Assembly: GCF_018860245.1 (NCBI RefSeq)
Contig: NZ_JAHKPD010000012.1
Location: forward strand, 434,001 to 498,000
Length of the DNA stretch: 64,000 bases
Reading direction: 5' to 3'
Source of the DNA: Pseudotamlana agarivorans
GTDB taxonomy: Bacteria; Bacteroidota; Bacteroidia; Flavobacteriales; Flavobacteriaceae
Position numbers and translations under genes: made by a program. The stretch's first letter is position 1. Each line of letters starts with the position of its first letter. Below are positions 1 to 7,780 of this stretch, piece by piece. A model generated the notes under the pieces. It saw only the letters and a list, made by a program, of their open reading frames with translations. It ran no database searches and had not been told where the DNA came from.

Positions 1-378
1 AAAATTTTCAACGGTTTTCATATCGGTAACCGAATACGTATCAGATACGCCAATAACGGTTTTTTCTAAAGATTTTGGGTTAACTTTAGCTACGTCATAT
101 TCTACCATAGCAAGTTCTTTTTCAAAATCTACAGTAGCCGATTTTACGCCATCCATTTTAGAGATTTTCTTTTGAATAGTTGCTGCACATCCCATGGCAC
201 AAGTCATCCCTTTGATGGTAAATTCCGCTTTAGCGTATGTCGCATTGGGGTCTAATTCATTTGTTGATGTTGTTGCAGTTTCAACTTCTACCGTTTTAAC
301 TTCGGCGTTTTTGTTTTTACAACTAAATGCAAAAGATGTTACTAGCACAAGTAGTATAAGGTGTTTTATTGTTTTCAT
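1..378 (-). CDS. HMA-domain lipoprotein (partial, runs off left edge)
   Basis: The minus frame is open for 126 codons from an ATG at 376-378 to the window edge, so the C-terminus is missing. It starts with a lipoprotein signal (MKTIKHLILLVLVTSFAFSC, lipobox FSC). A polar linker leads to a heavy-metal-associated fold with the metal loop GMTCAMGCA. The loop is CxxxC rather than the classical CxxC of CopZ/ATPase domains; I believe this variant is common in Bacteroidota. Likely role: periplasm-facing metal (copper-type) binding. A -7 box TAGCTTTG on the minus strand at 404-411 gives a short leader. The metal is inferred. Confidence 0.8.
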   Translation of the reverse strand, partial: MKTIKHLILLVLVTSFAFSCKNKNAEVKTVEVETATTSTNELDPNATYAKAEFTIKGMTCAMGCAATIQKKISKMDGVKSATVDFEKELAMVEYDVAKVNPKSLEKTVIGVSDTYSVTDMKTVENF

Positions 379-403
379 GAGTTTAAGTATAAGTTATTTG
401 TCG

Positions 404-411
404 CAAAGCTA
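404..411 (-). promoter_or_regulatory. -7 promoter box for the HMA lipoprotein
   Basis: TAGCTTTG on the minus strand matches the Bacteroidota TAnnTTTG box and lies 26 bases upstream of the ATG. No clear -33 element was seen. Confidence 0.5.
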
Positions 412-590
412 ATAAAATAAGCGATTTAATATGATAAAATGCTAGGTTTGTCATTGTTAAATATTTTGAAAAGGGACTTCAAAATCAAGTAAATCAGGTT
501 TTTAAGAGTTTTATTTGTGTTTGTTTATACTGTAGGGGGCTCTCGTATTTTTAAAAGTTTAAAAAATAATTGGCTATGAAGACTAAAACG

Positions 591-621
591 TTTGTAGTTT
601 AATTAATTAGGCGTATATTTG
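591..621 (+). promoter_or_regulatory. rplU-rpmA promoter (-33 TTTG, -7 TATATTTG)
   Basis: TTTG at 591-594 and TATATTTG at 614-621 are separated by 19 bases, close to the textbook Bacteroidota sigma-ABfr promoter. Transcription should start near 626, leaving a leader of about 37 nt. The rest of the 286-base gap (379-663) shows nothing else recognisable. Confidence 0.75.
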
Positions 622-663
622 CACTCATTTTTAAACAAAATTAATTAATAAAAACGTTACGCT

Positions 664-1158
664 ATGTACGCAATTGTAGAGATAGCAGGGCAACAATTCA
701 AAGTTGAAAAAGACCAAAAAGTTTTTGTTAACCGTTTACAAACTGAAGAAGGTAAGGAAGTTTCTTTCGACAATGTTCTTTTAGTAAGTGATGGTGACAA
801 TGTAACTGTAGGCGCCCCAGCTATAGACGGAGCTCAAGTAGGAGCAAAAGTCTTAAAGCACCTTAAAGGTGATAAAGTTATAGTTTTCAAAAAGAAAAGA
901 CGTAAAGGTTACCGTGTAAAAAACGGACACCGTCAATCTTTAACGGAAATTGTAATTGAAAGTATAGCTACTTCGGGAGCTAAAAAAGCTGCCAAAGCAG
1001 AGAAGAAAGCAGAGCCAAAAGTTGAAGCACCAAAAGCTGATGATACTCAAGATTTGAGTAAATTAACAGTTGCTGAATTAAAGACTTTAGCTAAAGAAAA
1101 AGGAATTGAAGGAATTTCTTCTATGAAGAAAGCCGATTTAATAGCTGCTTTAAGTTAA
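664..1158 (+). CDS. rplU: 50S ribosomal protein L21 with C-terminal Rho-N/SAP-like extension
   Basis: Residues 1-101 are canonical L21 (start [14 protein letters not shown], basic rRNA-binding segment [17 protein letters not shown]). L21 is usually about 103 residues; this protein has 164. The extra part is an Ala/Lys/Glu-rich linker (about 102-128) and a small helical domain (about 130-164, [20 protein letters not shown]) resembling the Rho N-terminal or SAP/HeH nucleic-acid-binding fold. Such extended L21 proteins occur in other Flavobacteriia as far as I know. It heads an operon with rpmA, 25 bases downstream. The L21 identity is certain; the function of the tail is unknown. Confidence 0.97.
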   Translation: MYAIVEIAGQQFKVEKDQKVFVNRLQTEEGKEVSFDNVLLVSDGDNVTVGAPAIDGAQVGAKVLKHLKGDKVIVFKKKRRKGYRVKNGHRQSLTEIVIESIATSGAKKAAKAEKKAEPKVEAPKADDTQDLSKLTVAELKTLAKEKGIEGISSMKKADLIAALS

Positions 1159-1183
1159 TTTTAAAATCTAAAATCGAAATAAA

Positions 1184-1444
1184 ATGGCACATAAAAAAGG
1201 AGTCGGAAGTTCGAAGAATGGTAGAGAATCAGAATCGAAACGCTTAGGTGTTAAGATTTTTGGTGGTCAAGCAGCTATTGCTGGTAACATTATCATAAGA
1301 CAACGTGGTAATACACATCACCCAGGTGAGAATGTATACCAAGGAAAAGATCATACTTTACACGCTAAAGTAGATGGACTTGTAAAGTTCACAAAGAAAA
1401 AAGATAACAAATCTTACGTTTCTATCGAGCCTTTCGAGGCTTAA
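1184..1444 (+). CDS. rpmA: 50S ribosomal protein L27
   Basis: The 86-residue protein starts [22 protein letters not shown] and contains the L27 signature GNIIIRQRG. The N-terminal tail reaches the peptidyl-transferase centre and needs no processing here, because Met-Ala-His-Lys is already the mature form. It is the second gene of the rplU operon and is followed directly by a strong terminator. Confidence 0.98.
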   Translation: MAHKKGVGSSKNGRESESKRLGVKIFGGQAAIAGNIIIRQRGNTHHPGENVYQGKDHTLHAKVDGLVKFTKKKDNKSYVSIEPFEA

Positions 1445-1464
1445 GAAATATTTTCTTAAAGTAT

Positions 1465-1499
1465 AAAAAGCCCTTTCTGTTTTCAGGAAGGGCTTTTCG
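1465..1499 (+). terminator. Intrinsic terminator of rplU-rpmA
   Basis: A 14-base stem (AAAAGCCCTTTCTG and its complement with one G-T pair) closes a TTTT loop and is followed by TTTTC. It lies 21 bases after the rpmA stop. Confidence 0.85.
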
Positions 1500-1547
1500 T
1501 GTTTTCTTTTTTTAATATAATCATGTTCTTAGCATGATGTTTTGTTA

Positions 1548-3164
1548 ATGTTCATGGGGTTATTTAGCATCCTTTTGTTAAATAAAAATAGCACCGTGAA
1601 TTTTATTAAATACCTACTTATTATTTCCTTTTTCTGTGTTAATCACTCCCTAAAGGCACAGGAAGAAACTTCCGTTTCTCACGAACTTAGAATCAAAGCA
1701 CTTAAAAAGCGCCTAAATGCGGCCCAAAAAGCTGAAGATTCCTTAAAAATGGCTCAAGTTTATGTGAAGCTTGCCGATTTTTATAAAAACTTGAACTTGG
1801 ATAGTGAGGCCCTTAAAAACTATCATGTTGCTCAAGAGTATTACGTTAAAAAGGATAGCTTCTACATTTATGCGAACAATCAAATTGCAGCTATTCACCA
1901 CAATCTGAAACAATTTAGAGAAGCTAAACTCTATTTAGATCAGAGTATTGAAATTTCTAAAAAGATAAACTTCCAGAAAGGTTTAGCTACGGCCAATTCC
2001 TTATTCGGTGGGGTAGCCGAAAAACAAGGAGCCTATCAAAAGGCCTTGAGATATCAAAAACAAAGTCTTGAAATTTTTGAGACCCTTGGCAATAGTACAG
2101 GACTCGCCACGACTTATGAAAATATGGGAAGTATCTACGAAGATTTAGAGCAATATGATTTGGCCCACACTTATTTTCAAAAAGCATTCGACTATGAAAA
2201 GGCCGAAGCTTCAGATTTAAAAATTAATATTATCAATAACCTTGGTGATGTGAACAGAAAGCAAGGCCATTTTGAAAAATCCCTAGAATATACGCAACAG
2301 GCTCTAAATTTGGCCAAGAAAACTAAAAACGTGAGTCAGAAAGAGAGCGCCTTAAAAGATTTGGCGAGAACTTATGCTGAGATGGGCCAGTTTAAAAATG
2401 CTTACGATTTCCTGTATCAACAAAACACTTTAAACGATGAAGATTTTAAACGTCGAAACGCCGATTTGGTTAGTACCATGGAAATTCTTTATCATGTTAA
2501 AGAAAGCGAAGGGCAATTGGTACTGCTCAAGAAACAAAATCAAATTAACGAAACCCGTCAGTTTGCTATTTTAATTTCGAGTGTTGCCATGTTTTTGATG
2601 TTTGTTGTTTTGTTTATTTATATGAAGAAACGTAAAAGACAAGAACAAGAAATATTGGAATACAAACAACAAATACTTCAAAAGGATTTAGATGCTAAAA
2701 CTGCTGAGGAAGAAGCCTTGAAAAAAGAAATTGATATTAAAATTTCTGCACTCACAAATTACAGTTTAAATATTGCGCATAAGAATAAGCTACTTTCTGA
2801 TATTTCTAAAACCCTGACCAATTTAAAAAGTAGAAATGGCGAATTTGTAAAATCTAAATTAGAAGATCTTGCTAAAGAAATCGATTTTGATCTTGTTAAT
2901 GGTAATGAATGGACCGAACTTATGGGGTTCTTTGGTAAAATTCACCCTGATTATTTTAAAAATTTAAAAGAAGCAGTTAACATGGAGTTGTCGGCATCAG
3001 AATTACGACTTTGTATGTTGTTACGTCTAAATTTGTCTTCAAAAGAGATTGCGTCTATTCTTCATATCACCCCCGATAGTGTTCGTATTGCGCGATATAG
3101 GCTGCGAAAAAAGTTGCCTATCGATTCTAAAACCGATTTGCAAGGCTATTTGCTAAATCTCTAG
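1548..3164 (+). CDS. Membrane TPR protein with C-terminal LuxR-type HTH (transcription regulator)
   Basis: Order: secretion or anchor signal (LIISFFCVNHSLKAQ), about seven tetratricopeptide repeats (roughly residues 40-310), one transmembrane helix (about 338-358, FAILISSVAMFLMFVVLFIY, followed by KKRKR), a charged coiled coil (about 360-400) and a C-terminal LuxR/GerE-like helix-turn-helix (about 480-525, LSSKEIASILHITPDSVRIA). This layout is common in Flavobacteriia: a periplasmic TPR sensor joined to a cytoplasmic DNA-binding domain. The frame also opens with a TTG at 1542; I prefer ATG 1548 or 1554, and a GTG near 1596 is possible. It sits just upstream of the receptor-phytase pair in the same direction and is the obvious candidate regulator for it (inference). 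Confidence 0.85.
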   Translation: MFMGLFSILLLNKNSTVNFIKYLLIISFFCVNHSLKAQEETSVSHELRIKALKKRLNAAQKAEDSLKMAQVYVKLADFYKNLNLDSEALKNYHVAQEYYVKKDSFYIYANNQIAAIHHNLKQFREAKLYLDQSIEISKKINFQKGLATANSLFGGVAEKQGAYQKALRYQKQSLEIFETLGNSTGLATTYENMGSIYEDLEQYDLAHTYFQKAFDYEKAEASDLKINIINNLGDVNRKQGHFEKSLEYTQQALNLAKKTKNVSQKESALKDLARTYAEMGQFKNAYDFLYQQNTLNDEDFKRRNADLVSTMEILYHVKESEGQLVLLKKQNQINETRQFAILISSVAMFLMFVVLFIYMKKRKRQEQEILEYKQQILQKDLDAKTAEEEALKKEIDIKISALTNYSLNIAHKNKLLSDISKTLTNLKSRNGEFVKSKLEDLAKEIDFDLVNGNEWTELMGFFGKIHPDYFKNLKEAVNMELSASELRLCMLLRLNLSSKEIASILHITPDSVRIARYRLRKKLPIDSKTDLQGYLLNL

Positions 3165-3190
3165 AGGTGTTTTATAATCATAACGCGAAT

Positions 3191-3260
3191 GTTACCGGTG
3201 TGTTAATGTTGCTATCCTATATAGCCTGTTTTAGGGCTTAAGTTACCGTTTGTTAATACT
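3191..3260 (+). promoter_or_regulatory. Direct-repeat operator candidate upstream of the receptor gene
   Basis: GTTACCGGTGTGTTAATGTT (3191-3210) recurs as GTTACCGTTTGTTAATACT (3242-3260). The copies are about 50 bases apart, near five helical turns, and the second ends just before the promoter. This is the usual geometry of an activator site. The regulator is not shown; the TPR/LuxR protein is the nearest candidate. Confidence 0.4.
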
Positions 3261-3268
3261 TATTTCAG

Positions 3269-3297
3269 TTTGAAACGGCGCTTGAAACCTAGATTTG
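3269..3297 (+). promoter_or_regulatory. Promoter of the TonB receptor-phytase unit
   Basis: TTTG at 3269-3272 and TAGATTTG at 3290-3297 are spaced by 17 bases, slightly short for the consensus, so activator dependence is plausible. The leader to the ATG at 3321 would be about 18 nt. Confidence 0.55.
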
Positions 3298-3320
3298 CCC
3301 CACAAACTAAAAATATTTAA

Positions 3321-6158
3321 ATGATGAAAAAACAGTACGCATTATTATTAACTATAATATGCTTTTCATTTTTGGGATTTGCTCAAAATGGAAATATTCA
3401 AGGAAAGGTGATCGACGAAAATGGTCTTTCTGTCCCTTTTAGTAACGTTATAATTGAAGCCTTAAGTAAAGGGAACCTATCTAATGAAGATGGTAAATTT
3501 ACGATTGTAGGTGTGCCAGAAGGAAAACATGCGATTAAAGTAACTTATATTGGGTATACCACTGCAGAAAAAAACGTGACTGTAACAGCAGGTCAAACTG
3601 CAGAGGTGACTATTGTTATTCGTCCTTCGTCTGTAGCTTTAGAAGATGTTTTAATTACAGGGTACAATAGCGGACAAGCTAAAGCATTAAATGCACAGAA
3701 AAACAAAGCGAACATTACTAACATTGTATCTACCGATCAAATTGGTAAATTCCCAGATGCTAATATTGGTGATGCGGTTAAACGTATTCCAGGTATTACC
3801 ATGCAGGTGGATCAAGGGGAAGCTAGAAACATTATTGTACGTGGTTTAGCACCGCAATTAAATGCGGTAACTTTAAACGGAAGTCGTATTCCTTCAGCTG
3901 AAGGCGATAACAGAAACGTTCAAATGGATTTAATTCCTGCTGATATGATTCAACTTATTGAAGTGACTAAAGCATTAACACCAGATATGGATGCAGATGC
4001 TTTAGGTGGTGCTGTAAACTTGGTGACAAGAACATCTCCTGAAGGGTTCAGATTATCGGCAACTGCTGGTTCTGGAGTTAATGCCATTTCTGGGAAAAGA
4101 ATTTTAAACGGCGCTTTTTTATTAGGCGATCGTAGTAAAAATGATAAGTTCGGATGGATGCTTGCTGCGTCTATTAACGACAACGATTTTGGTTCTCATG
4201 ATGTGGAAGCTGAATGGTCTAATGAATTTGAATATTTCAACGGAACAGATGTTGAAACCGTTGATGTTGATCCGTATACTAACGTTTACGAGCAACGTAA
4301 CTACATTGTTCAACGTGTGAGAAGAAGTTTTTCGGCAAACTTTGACTACGACTTTGATAACAACAATAGCATTTACTTAAAAACCATATATAACTGGAGA
4401 GACGACCGTGAAAACCGTTATGTTTTAGAGCACGGTATTTTAGATGGGGATGAAATTGGAATTGGTGATTTCACGATTGAAAACAACGTACCTACGCGTT
4501 TCCCAGTGGAAGTGATTAGAGAAACTAAAGGTGGTATAGATAATAACAGAAACAAAAATACCCGTTTAGAAGACCAACGCATGCAAAACTACAGCTTAGG
4601 TGGTGATCACTTGGTTGGAAAATTGAAAATTGATTGGATGGGGTCTTTTGCAAAAGCTTCAGAAGAGCGTTTAAACGAACGTTATGCGGTTTACGAAAAT
4701 GAATACATCATCAACAACGATGTGTCAAACATGAGATATCCTTTATTTACAGCAGAAAACCCTGCTGATGCTGATGATATGTCTGCTTTTGATTATGGAG
4801 AAATTACAGAAGAAAATCAATACACCGAAGAGCAAGATATTAATACCTTCTTGAACTTTGAATTGCCTTTAGATTTATTCGGACAAGGAGCTGGTACTTT
4901 AAAATTTGGAGGTCGTGGACGTTTCAAAAATAAAAATAGAGAAAATGACTTTTTTGAAATCGACTTGAAAGCCATGTACCCAACACTTGCCGATGTGCCT
5001 ACCAAAGATTTAACAAGTTCCGATTATTTAGTAGGAAGCAAGTATAAAGCGGGCTATTATGCCGATAACGCGTGGTTAGGAAGTCTGAATTTGTCAGGAG
5101 GAGATCCTGTGCCAGACGAATATTTACGTGAATACTTTGATGTAAGTGAAGATGTGTATGCCGCTTACATCATGGCTAATCAAAAAATCACAGACAAATT
5201 AAGTATGATTGTAGGTTTAAGAGTTGAAAACACAAACTTAACCGCTACCGGTAACGAAATTGAAGATGAAGATACTTTACTTGGTGAAGTGACTAGAAAG
5301 AGTTCTTACACTAATGTACTTCCTGGTGTGCACTTTAAATTTAATGCTTCTGAGGCTACGGTATTACGTTTCGCTTGGACCAACACTTTAGCACGTCCTA
5401 ACTATGTAGATATTGTACCTACAGTTGATATTGTTAAAAGTGATGATGAAATTTTCATTGGAAACCCAGAGCTAGATCCTACAACTTCTATGAATTTTGA
5501 TATCATGGCAGAGCACTATTTTAAAAGTGTTGGGATCATTTCTGGTGGCGCATTTTATAAAGACATCAAAGACTTTATATACACGTCTCAGTTTGAAACT
5601 GAAGATGATGCTTTCGGTCCAGGAACTACTGGATACGATGTGTATCAGCCTGTAAACGGTGATAAAGCTTCTGTATTCGGATTAGAATTTTCATTTCAAC
5701 GTAATTTAGATTTCTTACCTGGTTTTGCTAAAAACTTCAGTGTTTATGCCAACTATACTTATGTAGCTTCTAGTACTGATGGTATTAGAAATGAAGATGG
5801 TGAAGAGCGTGAAGATTTAGATTTACCTAATACAGCACCAAACTTATTTAACGGGTCTTTAGGGTATTCTGATAAGAAGTTTAGCGCAAGACTTTCGGCT
5901 AACTTTTCGGATGCTTACATCGATGAAATTGGAGGAAATGCTTTTGAAGACAGATACTACGATGAGCAATTTTTCTTAGATTTCAACGCCGGATTTAATA
6001 TCAACAGTAACTTAAGTATCTACGCTGATGTAAATAACATAACTAACCAATCGTTACGTTATTTCCAAGGTGAAAGCGATAGAACAATGCAAACCGAATA
6101 CTACGGAGGACGTTTTACTATTGGTTTGAAGTATGATTTAATTAAAAGAAAAAAATAA
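3321..6158 (+). CDS. TonB-dependent receptor with carboxypeptidase-regulatory-like N-domain
   Basis: The 945-residue outer-membrane protein has a signal peptide (ends GFAQ), a CarboxypepD_reg-like beta domain (about 24-110, NIQGKVIDENGLSVPFSNV), a plug domain (about 120-245, IGDAVKRIPGITM, VRGLAPQLNAVTLNG) and a 22-strand barrel ending with the usual C-terminal aromatic strand (FTIGLKYDL). It belongs to the large TBDT class related to TIGR01782. No SusD partner follows; a secreted beta-propeller phytase does. The inferred substrate is phytate or its lower inositol phosphates. Receptor class is certain, substrate is inference from context. Confidence 0.93.
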   Translation: MMKKQYALLLTIICFSFLGFAQNGNIQGKVIDENGLSVPFSNVIIEALSKGNLSNEDGKFTIVGVPEGKHAIKVTYIGYTTAEKNVTVTAGQTAEVTIVIRPSSVALEDVLITGYNSGQAKALNAQKNKANITNIVSTDQIGKFPDANIGDAVKRIPGITMQVDQGEARNIIVRGLAPQLNAVTLNGSRIPSAEGDNRNVQMDLIPADMIQLIEVTKALTPDMDADALGGAVNLVTRTSPEGFRLSATAGSGVNAISGKRILNGAFLLGDRSKNDKFGWMLAASINDNDFGSHDVEAEWSNEFEYFNGTDVETVDVDPYTNVYEQRNYIVQRVRRSFSANFDYDFDNNNSIYLKTIYNWRDDRENRYVLEHGILDGDEIGIGDFTIENNVPTRFPVEVIRETKGGIDNNRNKNTRLEDQRMQNYSLGGDHLVGKLKIDWMGSFAKASEERLNERYAVYENEYIINNDVSNMRYPLFTAENPADADDMSAFDYGEITEENQYTEEQDINTFLNFELPLDLFGQGAGTLKFGGRGRFKNKNRENDFFEIDLKAMYPTLADVPTKDLTSSDYLVGSKYKAGYYADNAWLGSLNLSGGDPVPDEYLREYFDVSEDVYAAYIMANQKITDKLSMIVGLRVENTNLTATGNEIEDEDTLLGEVTRKSSYTNVLPGVHFKFNASEATVLRFAWTNTLARPNYVDIVPTVDIVKSDDEIFIGNPELDPTTSMNFDIMAEHYFKSVGIISGGAFYKDIKDFIYTSQFETEDDAFGPGTTGYDVYQPVNGDKASVFGLEFSFQRNLDFLPGFAKNFSVYANYTYVASSTDGIRNEDGEEREDLDLPNTAPNLFNGSLGYSDKKFSARLSANFSDAYIDEIGGNAFEDRYYDEQFFLDFNAGFNINSNLSIYADVNNITNQSLRYFQGESDRTMQTEYYGGRFTIGLKYDLIKRKK

Positions 6159-6199
6159 CAAGATATAACTAGGGTTGTTCTTAAATATAAAGACTATTT

Positions 6200-6280
6200 G
6201 TGTTATTTCGAGGAATCGAGGAATCTCATAAAACATTAAGAGATTCTTCAGTCGTGCCTCCTTCTGAATGACAACATCAA
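6200..6280. repeat. Short palindromic intergenic repeat (GAGGAATCTC family)
   Basis: The segment carries CGAGGAATCTCAT, then AGAGATTCTTCAGTCG and TTCTGAATGAC. These are arms of the dispersed family typified by GTCATTGCGAGGAACGAAGC in Flavobacteriaceae. A related copy lies inside leuS. It fills most of the receptor-phytase gap. Confidence 0.55.
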
Positions 6281-6340
6281 AATATTTTTGCTTTAAAAGA
6301 ATTTACGAACAATTCACATACTACCTTATAAAATATATAA

Positions 6341-7351
6341 ATGAAAAAAATACTTTTATTAACAACCTTGATTGCAGTAGCGACATCTTGTGGAAAAAAA
6401 CTCCCGGAAATTGCGCCAGATGTAATTACTGAACATACTTTACATGATTCTGATGATCCTGCCATTTGGATCAACCCAAACGATGCTTCAAAAAGTATCA
6501 TTTTTGGTACCGATAAAAATACCGAAGGCGCTATTTATGCTTTCGATTTAGACGGAAAAGTTATTGAAGATAAAACCGTTCGTGGCTTAAAGCGTCCGAA
6601 TAACATCGATTTAGAATACGGTTTTAAAATCAACGATTCTACAGAAACAGCTATTATTGCTTTTACTGAAAGAGAACGTAAAGTATTCAGATTGTATGCT
6701 GTTCCAGAGATGATTCCGTTAGATAATGGTGGTTATTCTTTGTTTCAAAATGCGGTTGAAGAAGAAGGCGATTCACCAATGGGAATTGCGCTTTATAAAT
6801 CGGCCCTCTCTAACAAAATTTACGCGATTGTTGGTAGAAAAAACGGGCCAGCTGATGGTTATTTACATCAATATGAATTGTCTAGCGATAGTTTAGGAGT
6901 GCACGCCAAATTGGTAAGAGAGTTCGGGAAATTCAGTGGTAAAAAAGAAATTGAAGCCATTGCTGTAGATAACGAAAATGGTTTTGTGTACTATTCTGAT
7001 GAAATGCACGGGGTTAGAAAATACCACGCTGAACCATCAAAAGGTAACGAAGAGGTGGCTATGATTGGTAGTGAACATTTTGAAAGAGATATTGAAGGTA
7101 TCGCTATTGCAAAATATGAAGACCGTGGTTTTCTTATTGTTTCTAATCAGCAAGCACACACGTTTTGCATTTTCGACCTAGAAACACTTGCTTTTATTAA
7201 GGAACTTAATTTAGGTACAGTTGAAACTGATGGTTGTGATGTGACTACGGTTGCTTTAGGTGACAAATTCCCTAACGGCGTATTTGTTTCAATGAATGAT
7301 GATAAGAACTTTTTCTTTCATGATTTAGCGAAGTTGAAACTTACAGAATAA
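6341..7351 (+). CDS. Beta-propeller phytase (3-phytase), lipoprotein
   Basis: A lipoprotein signal ends at Cys17 (VATSC). The body is a six-bladed phytase propeller (PF02333 type): DDPAIWINPNDASKSIIFGT, the RPNNIDLEYGF blade, EGDSPMGIALY, KKEIEAIAVDNENGFVYYSDE, ERDIEGIAIAKY and GCDVTTVALGDKFPNGVFV. The acidic and Asp/Glu residues that hold Ca2+ in this family are retained. It should release phosphate from myo-inositol hexakisphosphate at the cell surface. It lies 182 bases after the TonB receptor on the same strand. No good own promoter was seen, so co-transcription is likely. Family assignment is strong; enzymatic specificity is inferred. Confidence 0.92.
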   Translation: MKKILLLTTLIAVATSCGKKLPEIAPDVITEHTLHDSDDPAIWINPNDASKSIIFGTDKNTEGAIYAFDLDGKVIEDKTVRGLKRPNNIDLEYGFKINDSTETAIIAFTERERKVFRLYAVPEMIPLDNGGYSLFQNAVEEEGDSPMGIALYKSALSNKIYAIVGRKNGPADGYLHQYELSSDSLGVHAKLVREFGKFSGKKEIEAIAVDNENGFVYYSDEMHGVRKYHAEPSKGNEEVAMIGSEHFERDIEGIAIAKYEDRGFLIVSNQQAHTFCIFDLETLAFIKELNLGTVETDGCDVTTVALGDKFPNGVFVSMNDDKNFFFHDLAKLKLTE

Positions 7352-7375
7352 AACATATTTAGAGTTTAGTAGATC

Positions 7376-7411
7376 GCCCCTTCAGGTTTTTAAAACCTGA
7401 AGGGGCTTTTT
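7376..7411 (+). terminator. Terminator after the phytase gene
   Basis: The near-perfect inverted repeat GCCCCTTCAGGTTTT / AAAACCTGAAGGGGC is followed by TTTTTG, 25 bases downstream of the stop. Confidence 0.75.
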
Positions 7412-7469
7412 GTGACGTATCTAGACAATTTAGATATAAAATTTCACAGGGCTCTCTTGGGAATTTTTA

Positions 7470-7545
7470 AGACACAGATTGCACTGATTTTCACAGATTT
7501 TTCAAGCATTTGATCTTTGCGCCTTTGTGCCTTTGTGAGATTTTT
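7470..7545. repeat. Low-complexity family repeats in the phytase-tamL gap
   Basis: CACAGATTGCACTGATTTTC is followed by CTTTGCGCCTTTGTGCCTTT. Both are recurrent intergenic strings in Bacteroidota; a partial relative of the second is near 25770 (CTTTGCGGCTTAGCGC). There is no coding signal. Confidence 0.4.
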
Positions 7546-7559
7546 TTTTAGTCATAACT

Positions 7560-7627
7560 GTTCTCGACTCCGCTCGAACACCGTCTCTGAAGTTGTTTGT
7601 TTATGGTGTTCGAGCGGAGTCGAGAAC
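7560..7627. repeat. Perfect 23-base inverted repeat (TCGACTCCGCTC family)
   Basis: Arms 7560-7582 and 7605-7627 are exact reverse complements with a 22-base loop. The core is TTCTCGACTCCGCTCGAAC. Relatives are at 25815-25882 and near 16265. The 430-base gap between phytase and tamL holds only this, the neighbouring repeats and two terminators. Confidence 0.85.
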
Positions 7628-7715
7628 CTGTATTCTTTATAATAAAATCTGAACATTTATTTCAAAATCGTTTGGTTACTTCATAGAAATCGAACTGATA
7701 ATTTGTGTGGTTTTT

Positions 7716-7762
7716 AAAGCCGAATACTAACCTAACCCTATTATGTTATATTCGGCTTTTTT
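7716..7762. terminator. Bidirectional terminator between phytase and tamL
   Basis: AAAGCCGAATA (7716-7726) pairs with TATTCGGCTTT (7748-7758) and T-rich sequence follows on the plus strand. It lies just past the 3' end of tamL, whose transcript reads in from the right. Confidence 0.55.
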
Positions 7763-7780
7763 AAATGAAATTTGTATGGT

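Noticed and set aside
6159-6340. Separate promoter for the phytase gene
   Set aside because: No TAnnTTTG box was found; the gap is filled by a palindromic repeat.
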